From contig CAJTTD010000016.1 of NCBI GenBank assembly GCA_910579205.1, positions 1 to 19,782 of the forward strand: a DNA stretch of 19,782 bases, given 5' to 3'. Within the stretch, counting starts at the first letter, position 1. The number at the start of each line of letters is the position of its first letter. Positions 14,562 through 19,782 of this stretch are shown here, one piece after another. Under the pieces are notes generated by a model, which saw only the letters and a program-made list of their open reading frames with translations, did not search any database and had not been told where the DNA came from. Position numbers and translations under genes: made by a program. Origin of the DNA: an uncultured Christensenella sp. (GTDB lineage Bacteria > Bacillota > Clostridia > Christensenellales > Pumilibacteraceae).

Positions 14562-14592
14562 TTGACAAAAGGGGGGGGGGGGGCGTTAAAAT
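14562..14592 (+). promoter_or_regulatory. Promoter with a 13-G tract in its spacer, candidate phase-variable switch
   Basis: A consensus TTGACA (14562-14567) is followed by AAAA, then 13 consecutive G (14571-14583), and a -10-like TAAAAT (14587-14592). The present spacer is 19 nt, two more than optimal; loss of two G would make 17. Slippage in such a tract would alter spacing and promoter strength. An A/T-rich flank (14542-14550) may act as an UP element. Confidence 0.68.
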
Positions 14593-14596
14593 ATAT

Positions 14597-14657
14597 GCAT
14601 ATTAAAACGTTCTACTTTTGCTGTGCAAAAGTGCATATCTACAACGTTTGAATATGC
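14597..14657 (+). promoter_or_regulatory. Nested hairpin forming the 5' leader of the surface-protein mRNA
   Basis: The outer arms 14597-14611 and 14643-14657 are complementary at 14 of 15 positions (mismatch at 14604/14650). Inside, ACTTTTGC (14614-14621) and GCAAAAGT (14625-14632) form a perfect 8-bp stem with a 3-nt loop. The predicted transcript start is near 14599, so the mRNA would begin with this hairpin and leave AAGGAG (14662-14667) exposed just after it. Both outer arms contain AACGTT, a core also found in LacI-type operators. Confidence 0.7.
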
Positions 14658-14675
14658 TTTTAAGGAGAGTGATGT

Positions 14676-17600
14676 ATGGGACGTAGCAGACGAATTGTCC
14701 GCGGAGTTTTTACGGCTGTGATTTTTGCGTTATTGTTTCTATGCGCGACCGCCGTATTTATCCCCGCAAGCAAATGGGCGAAAGCGGAAAACACGTATGC
14801 GTCGAAATCGGACGGCTTGGGCGACATAGGCGTAACTTACGTGATAGGCGATTCGAGCGTAAAAGATATGTTCGGCGCCGTGTTCGTAGACGAGAACAAG
14901 CCCGAGTACGGCATGTACTACCAAGACGAAGAAACAAATACCTTTACATACAGCGAACACGAATGGGGATGGGCGGCAGCCATGGCGGTGGGCGCGTCCG
15001 CAAGTTCGGTAAATGATCGCGTGCGCGTCGTGCTTGCAAGCGACTGGATCGCGCAAAGAACGGACAGAAAAGCGCAATTCCGCGATAAAACGATATACTT
15101 GGCTACTTCGTTCGGAATAAGCGAAAGCGTTTTCCCTTACGGTCGGCTGGACGTTCCGCAAGGCGCGTATATCCAACTCGACCTCAACGGCAACGTTTTG
15201 GACAGAGCTTTGACTAATCCCGTCGAGTGGTTCGGTCAAGTTATTTACGGCAAAAACTGCCATATAGAGATAACCGACGGCAACAGCGAAAACCCGCACA
15301 AAAACGGTACGGTCGATAAATATGTTTATCAAGAAAACGACGAAACGGTGGCGGTCAACGGCGGGCTGATCACGGGCGGATACACGACGTTCTCTTACGG
15401 TAGCGACAACTATTACAATTACGACATTTCCGGCGGCGGCATTGTAGTCAACGTCGATTCCGACCTTCCAAAGCTCGGCTTGACCCTCAACGGCGGTACG
15501 ATTTTCGGAATACGGGACAATCACTCGGGGCGTAGCGACGGCGGCACGTCCGTGCTTTTATACAGCACGACGAGCGGCACGTTTACCATGAACGACGGTG
15601 CGGCGATCATAAAAAGCACGGGCTATAATCCCGCTCCGGTGGTCGGCGTTTACGGCGTGGGCAAACTTGCGGCGTGCAACATCAACGGCGGCACGATCGC
15701 ACATTCGACTTCGTTCAACGTTATTTATGCGGGCGCGCGCCTTAACATAACCGGCGGCGAAATACGCAACAACACTACAAAACAAGCCGTTATTTATGCG
15801 CACGACGCGACGATAAGCGGCGGGAAAATTTTCGACAATGACTGCACATACGGTGTGATTTCCACGTTGGGTACTGACTCACGCCATTCCAAAGACAAAA
15901 TCGTAATGACGGGCGGGGACATTTGCTATAACAGAGTTACGGAATATGACAACTCGTCTGCCGGATCGGCGGCGACTGTATATTTGAGTGAGCACATTGA
16001 CTTTGAACTGAATGGCGGGCGCATACATCATAACGAAGTTACGTTAAATTTTAATGGCGCTTATCTGAGCAGCGATATCGCGGCGGCAGGCGGAGTGTAT
16101 GTAAGCGCAAACAACGGCATATTCACAATGAACGGCGGGGAGATCACCGACAATGTTGCGATGACTGTGCGCGATCAAGACGTGGGTAACGCCAATCGTT
16201 TGTATATTTGCGGCGGCGTAATAATAGGCAATAAAAGCGGCGGCGTTGTTTCGTATATGAACGGCGGCACGATCGCACGCAATGTAGGCAAGTTCACTGA
16301 GGAGTTCAGCGGATATAAGTACGCATGCGGCGGTGTGCTTACGAGCGAAGGCACTATGTCGGCTGAAAATGTATTTGAAATGACGGGCGGCGAAATTTCA
16401 AATAACGAAGGGATCGTTACGAAAGATAGAGGAAATAAAAACTACGTTGTAGGCGGCGTTTATATCTTTCACTGCGGCAAACTATGGATGGGCGGCGGCT
16501 CTATCGTCGGCAATAAAGCAAGTACCGACAACGGCGCGGGTTTGCGCGTTGAGGGCGTTTCTTACGGTTATTTCTGGGGCAAGCCCGTAATAAAAGATAA
16601 CGTTAATACGGCAGATGGTTCTATCGATAATGCAGCGATCCCCAGTTTTAGGGCGGTCGGCATGTTCGAGGACGGCGCGCACATAAGCATAAGCTCTAAT
16701 GGCGCCAATACGCTCGCCGATTATACATACTTCAACAACGATGTTTATGACAAAAAAGGCAAGTATACGGCTAACGACTATACAATGTTCGAGTTTAATT
16801 ACTGCGTCGATCCCGCTAAGTACTTGCATTGCGACAGCGACGAATATATTGCTGTTTTGGATCGAGCTAACAACAGCGCGACCTTTGTAAACAAATCGGC
16901 GCTTGCCGCAAAGCCGACGTTTGAAGCGGCATATTCGACGGATGCCGAGCCTTCGCTTCAAGCTATAGATGATTACGGCGCTAAGTATACATACGCGGAC
17001 GGCGCGCAGTTCAAATTCCGACTTCTTATCGGCGATAACGACGTAACAGATACCGTCAAACTGACAAACAGTACGGGTGCGTCCGTTACCGAAATTACCG
17101 ACGCGGGCAAATATGAATTAAAGTATCAATACGGCTCGGACAATATTATATATAACATCGCCGTGCTTCCGCGCGAACTTACGATAGACGACGTTACGGT
17201 CGTGCTCGACAACTCTGAATACGATTACGACGGCGCGGAAAAACGTCCTAACGTCAACAGTATAACGTTTGACGGCAAGCAAATAAGCGCGGGCGATTAC
17301 TCGGTGTCTTACGAAAACAATGTGGACGCGGGAACTGGCTATGTCGTTATCAAATTTTGGGATTACGGCGTTAATTATAGCGGTACTATAAAAGCGCCGT
17401 TCGCGATCACGATCGACGGCGGGCAATACAATGTGGTTTGGCAGTATTACAACGGCACGGCATGGGCTACGCTCGCGGAAAACACTGCTATAGAGTATTT
17501 GCCGGGCGCGCGCGGCAATCAAATAAACAAGATACGCGCTAAGCTTACCGCGTCGGGTTCGGACGCGTTTACCGAAACGATGTACGCGTATGCGGACGGA

Positions 17601-19352
17601 GTTGTCGATTACAACGACGACACGCTGACGGAGACCGATATAAGCACGATATACGTTAGCTGCAAACTCGACGGCGAAACTGTAGCGGCGTTTAGACAGG
17701 TGGGCGAGTATACGGTATCTCTCGCGGGCGAGGGTAAACTGCCGTACGGCGGCGCTCACGAATGTTCGGTAGGTATCGCGGCGTACGAAGTGGAGGACAA
17801 CGAACTTCTCGACGCGCGGCTCATCGGCGCCGACGGTTATGTTTACGACGGCAACGCAAAATCGCCCAAAGTCAACATACTGCTCGATAAGCTTGCGCTC
17901 ATGGAAGGCACGGACTATACGGTAACTTACACCGACGGAGTAAACGCCGATGCTGCGGTATTGGGCGGCGACGCCAAAGCGATAGTAACGTTTGTCGGCA
18001 ACTACAGCGGGAGCGTGGAACTCAAGTTCGGTATCGCTCAAGCCGAAAATAAATGGGTAACGCTTCCTAACATCATACGGTGGGACTACGGCAGCTTCGA
18101 TAAGAGCGGCGCAGTCATATTGGCGAGACCGCAGTATCTGTTGGATAGCGCGGATGTTTGCGTGAGCATGCTCGACATTAACGGAAACGTTCTCGACGGG
18201 CTGGGCAACATAAAAGTTAAGCGTGTGTCCGACATCACATACGGCGAGTGCTACGCAGTCGACGACGAGGGTGCAGTCGCATTGCTAAACGCTCTTTCGG
18301 TGTCCCAGTATATTATGCGCGTATGGGTGGATGAAACGGATAGCTATACGGGACTTCCCGCAGAGGACACCGTTTTCAACATCCGCAAGACGGAGAATTC
18401 GTGGATAACCGCGCCGAGCATCAAGAGCTGGACGGCGGGCAAGTTCAATGCGGACGAAAACATGCCGATAGCGCAAGCGCGTTTCGGCGATGCCGTTGTC
18501 ATTACCGTTACCGACGCCGAGACGGGCGAAATAGTGTACTTTGACAGCAGCAAAGATGTAAACGAGCTCAACGGCATGCGCGCGGGGCTTTATTCGCTGT
18601 CGGTAAAAGTGGACGGTACGTCCAACTACGGCGGACTTAGCTTCAGCCAAAATTTCAAGGTGTTTGAGCGCGACATAAATACGACGATCGTCAAAAACGG
18701 CATACCGTGGTGGGGCGTAGTGCTTATCGTTATCGGCGTGGTGGCTATAATTGCTATAGTGCTGCTCATACTGCATTTAAAGGGCGTGCTGCAGCTCATA
18801 ACGGGCAAGATGGTAGTCAAGATGCGCGCCAATGCGGATATAGACGCGACTATAGCGGCGGTGCGCGCGGGACGGTATGCGGCGGTGGCGGCGGGTACGC
18901 CCGCGGCAGTGGAGCAAGCGGAAAAGGAAGAGAAAAAGACGGTCAAGCGCGCGGCTGCGCTGGAAAAGAAAGCGCTTACGCCGCAAGAACGCGCCGAGCA
19001 GCTCCAAGCCAAAGCCAAGGCGATGCGAGCGCGTGCAGCGGCAATGAAGGCGCGAGCGCAAGAGCTTACGATGACGCCCGAAGAGAAGCGCGAAAAACGC
19101 GAAGCGGAACGCGCCGCGGCAAAGGAAAAAACCAGAGTAAAAACGCCCGAAGAAAAGGCGGAAGCGTTAGAGCGCAAAGCGGAAGCGACGACAGAGCAAG
19201 CGGAGCAGTTGCGCGCAAAGGCGGAAGTCATGAAGTCGCGAGCGGGCGAAATGCGCGAGCGAGCGGCAAAGCGGTCGCAAGAGCAAAAAGACGCTGCAAA
19301 GAAAAAGGACAAAGAAAACGCCGAGGCGGAAGCGCCTAACAAGGAGGAATAA
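14676..19352 (+). CDS. Large surface protein: beta-helix repeats, Ig-like modules, one membrane helix, cytoplasmic coiled coil
   Basis: The 1558-residue protein starts after AAGGAG (14662-14667). A signal peptide ends near AKA (35-37). From about 250 to 615, roughly a dozen turns follow the pattern [MLI]-[NT]-G-G-x-I-x-x-N (for example MNGGEITDN, MTGGEISNN, MNGGTIARN), as in right-handed beta-helix adhesins and polymorphic outer-membrane-type repeats. Two similar modules with a YDG-A-x-x-P motif follow at about 830-914 and 1039-1121, of a beta-sandwich type seen in gut bacterial surface proteins. Two further repeats start at about 1124 (ENKWVTLPNIIRW) and 1240 (ENSWITAPSIKSW). A membrane helix at about 1345-1368 (WWGVVLIVIGVVAIIAIVLL) precedes about 190 cytoplasmic residues rich in Ala, Lys, Glu and Arg, with repeated TP-[QE]-E-[RK]-A-E segments predicted to be coiled coil. 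There is no LPXTG or S-layer motif. Adhesion or self-recognition is plausible; no enzymatic motif is seen. The downstream gene is coupled to it. Confidence 0.88.
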   Translation: MGRSRRIVRGVFTAVIFALLFLCATAVFIPASKWAKAENTYASKSDGLGDIGVTYVIGDSSVKDMFGAVFVDENKPEYGMYYQDEETNTFTYSEHEWGWAAAMAVGASASSVNDRVRVVLASDWIAQRTDRKAQFRDKTIYLATSFGISESVFPYGRLDVPQGAYIQLDLNGNVLDRALTNPVEWFGQVIYGKNCHIEITDGNSENPHKNGTVDKYVYQENDETVAVNGGLITGGYTTFSYGSDNYYNYDISGGGIVVNVDSDLPKLGLTLNGGTIFGIRDNHSGRSDGGTSVLLYSTTSGTFTMNDGAAIIKSTGYNPAPVVGVYGVGKLAACNINGGTIAHSTSFNVIYAGARLNITGGEIRNNTTKQAVIYAHDATISGGKIFDNDCTYGVISTLGTDSRHSKDKIVMTGGDICYNRVTEYDNSSAGSAATVYLSEHIDFELNGGRIHHNEVTLNFNGAYLSSDIAAAGGVYVSANNGIFTMNGGEITDNVAMTVRDQDVGNANRLYICGGVIIGNKSGGVVSYMNGGTIARNVGKFTEEFSGYKYACGGVLTSEGTMSAENVFEMTGGEISNNEGIVTKDRGNKNYVVGGVYIFHCGKLWMGGGSIVGNKASTDNGAGLRVEGVSYGYFWGKPVIKDNVNTADGSIDNAAIPSFRAVGMFEDGAHISISSNGANTLADYTYFNNDVYDKKGKYTANDYTMFEFNYCVDPAKYLHCDSDEYIAVLDRANNSATFVNKSALAAKPTFEAAYSTDAEPSLQAIDDYGAKYTYADGAQFKFRLLIGDNDVTDTVKLTNSTGASVTEITDAGKYELKYQYGSDNIIYNIAVLPRELTIDDVTVVLDNSEYDYDGAEKRPNVNSITFDGKQISAGDYSVSYENNVDAGTGYVVIKFWDYGVNYSGTIKAPFAITIDGGQYNVVWQYYNGTAWATLAENTAIEYLPGARGNQINKIRAKLTASGSDAFTETMYAYADGVVDYNDDTLTETDISTIYVSCKLDGETVAAFRQVGEYTVSLAGEGKLPYGGAHECSVGIAAYEVEDNELLDARLIGADGYVYDGNAKSPKVNILLDKLALMEGTDYTVTYTDGVNADAAVLGGDAKAIVTFVGNYSGSVELKFGIAQAENKWVTLPNIIRWDYGSFDKSGAVILARPQYLLDSADVCVSMLDINGNVLDGLGNIKVKRVSDITYGECYAVDDEGAVALLNALSVSQYIMRVWVDETDSYTGLPAEDTVFNIRKTENSWITAPSIKSWTAGKFNADENMPIAQARFGDAVVITVTDAETGEIVYFDSSKDVNELNGMRAGLYSLSVKVDGTSNYGGLSFSQNFKVFERDINTTIVKNGIPWWGVVLIVIGVVAIIAIVLLILHLKGVLQLITGKMVVKMRANADIDATIAAVRAGRYAAVAAGTPAAVEQAEKEEKKTVKRAAALEKKALTPQERAEQLQAKAKAMRARAAAMKARAQELTMTPEEKREKREAERAAAKEKTRVKTPEEKAEALERKAEATTEQAEQLRAKAEVMKSRAGEMRERAAKRSQEQKDAAKKKDKENAEAEAPNKEE

Positions 19353-19356
19353 AGTT

Positions 19357-19584
19357 ATGACATTAAAACGCGAGATAGCGCGGGAGATACGCGTGATAGA
19401 AGAAGAGATCAAGATCTTGGAAATAAAGCGATCGAGATCGCAAGCGGCGTTGATAGAAGCGCTGATAAGCAAGAAAGAGCCGGGAACTGAGGACGTGGAA
19501 TACTTCCGTGCGTTTACTGCGGAGATAGACGTAAAGCGGACCCGTCTGCAAAAACTGATAGGCGAGTTGGAAAAGATAAGCTAA
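19357..19584 (+). CDS. Small coiled-coil protein, 75 aa, coupled to the surface-protein gene
   Basis: The product is almost wholly helical and charged: heptad-like segments at about 3-33 (KREIAREIRVIEEEIKILE) and 47-74 (YFRAFTAEIDVKRTRLQKL) joined by a KEPGTED turn, suggesting an antiparallel helical hairpin. There is no signal peptide or membrane helix, so it should be cytoplasmic. AAGGAGG (19341-19347) lies inside the last codons of the surface-protein gene and the gap between stop and start is 4 nt, so the two are almost certainly co-translated. A binding partner in the cytoplasmic coiled-coil tail of that protein is an attractive inference. I do not recognise a named family. Confidence 0.82.
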   Translation: MTLKREIAREIRVIEEEIKILEIKRSRSQAALIEALISKKEPGTEDVEYFRAFTAEIDVKRTRLQKLIGELEKIS

Positions 19585-19604
19585 GAAAAATAAGTCGATA
19601 GTGT

Positions 19605-19646
19605 TAACACAAAACGGCGCGGCACGACCCGCGCCGTTTTGTGTTA
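19605..19646 (+). terminator. Terminator hairpin after the surface-protein operon
   Basis: AACACAAAACGGCGCGG (19606-19622) pairs perfectly over 17 bp with CCGCGCCGTTTTGTGTT (19629-19645) around CACGAC; T19605/A19646 adds one more pair. The stem is very stable, with TTTTGTGTT in its 3' arm but no separate U-tract. It lies 21 nt after the stop codon. Confidence 0.72.
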
Positions 19647-19754
19647 TGCGAAATTGTAAATATATCGGATAACTGCACATGCGGTATATGCATAACTCTG
19701 GGGGCAAAAATCGAGAATAATGTAAAAATATAAAAAAATCGGACAAAAAAGTAG

Positions 19755-19782
19755 AAAAATTTAACAAAAGTACTTGACACAC
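19755..19782 (+). promoter_or_regulatory. Start of a further promoter at the window edge
   Basis: TTGACA at 19774-19779 is preceded by a flank that matches 14543-14567 at 21 of 25 positions, -35 box included. The -10 box and the gene lie outside the window. The stretch 19647-19754 is A+T-rich with no gene visible. Confidence 0.5.

Noticed and set aside
14571..14583. Poly-G tract as a sequencing error only
   Set aside because: Length error is possible, but the tract itself is too long to be spurious and sits exactly between promoter boxes, so I kept it as a finding with the caveat that its exact length needs checking.
18626..19342. 238-codon Ser/Ala-rich minus-strand frame
   Set aside because: It is the complement of the Ala/Lys/Glu-rich coiled-coil tail; low-complexity coding DNA leaves long open frames on the other strand.

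Overview
The window looks like chromosomal DNA of an uncultured, low-to-mid G+C Gram-positive anaerobe of the Clostridia type. The signs are lipobox lipoproteins, strong Shine-Dalgarno sites, TTGACA/TATAAT promoters, a maltose-type ABC importer encoded without its own ATPase, and surface proteins with InlB-like and beta-helix repeats. The exact taxon is inference; no rRNA or housekeeping marker is present.

Layout. Positions 1-362 hold almost three tandem copies of a 128-bp unit, each containing a palindrome bounded by CGTCATTGCGAG and its complement. Two minus-strand genes of unknown function follow (532-1110 and 1246-1992). Between about 1993 and 2212, on the minus strand, lies what I consider the most unusual element: a roughly 220-nt RNA with its own promoter, a long rod-like fold, a 10-bp pseudoknot from the apical loop to the 3' tail, and a terminator hairpin. 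The terminator's U-tract ends directly at the start codon of the 1246-1992 gene.

Positions 2447-10950 form an alpha-glucan locus. It contains a promoter with a TTAAACGTTTAA operator, a lipoprotein with four repeated beta-sandwich modules (a possible starch-binding protein comparable to SusE/SusF), a short LacI-family regulator, and a divergent operon. The operon encodes a GH13 neopullulanase/cyclomaltodextrinase-like enzyme, a sugar-binding lipoprotein and two MalF/MalG-type permeases. A plausible flow is capture of starch fragments at the surface, import, cytoplasmic hydrolysis, glycolysis and lactate. An L-lactate dehydrogenase gene lies directly downstream in convergent orientation.

Positions 12087-14471 hold a promoter, an MMPL/RND-type membrane protein gene and its terminator. 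Both this gene and the lacI-type gene have a -10 box only 6 nt before the ATG, so both probably give leaderless mRNAs.

Positions 14543-19646 hold a two-gene surface unit: a 1558-residue secreted beta-helix protein with one C-terminal membrane helix and a long charged cytoplasmic coiled coil, followed after 4 nt by a 75-residue coiled-coil protein. A run of 13 G lies between its -35 and -10, which is the arrangement of a phase-variable promoter, and the mRNA leader is almost entirely one nested hairpin. The window ends at another -35 box whose flank resembles the one upstream of the surface gene.
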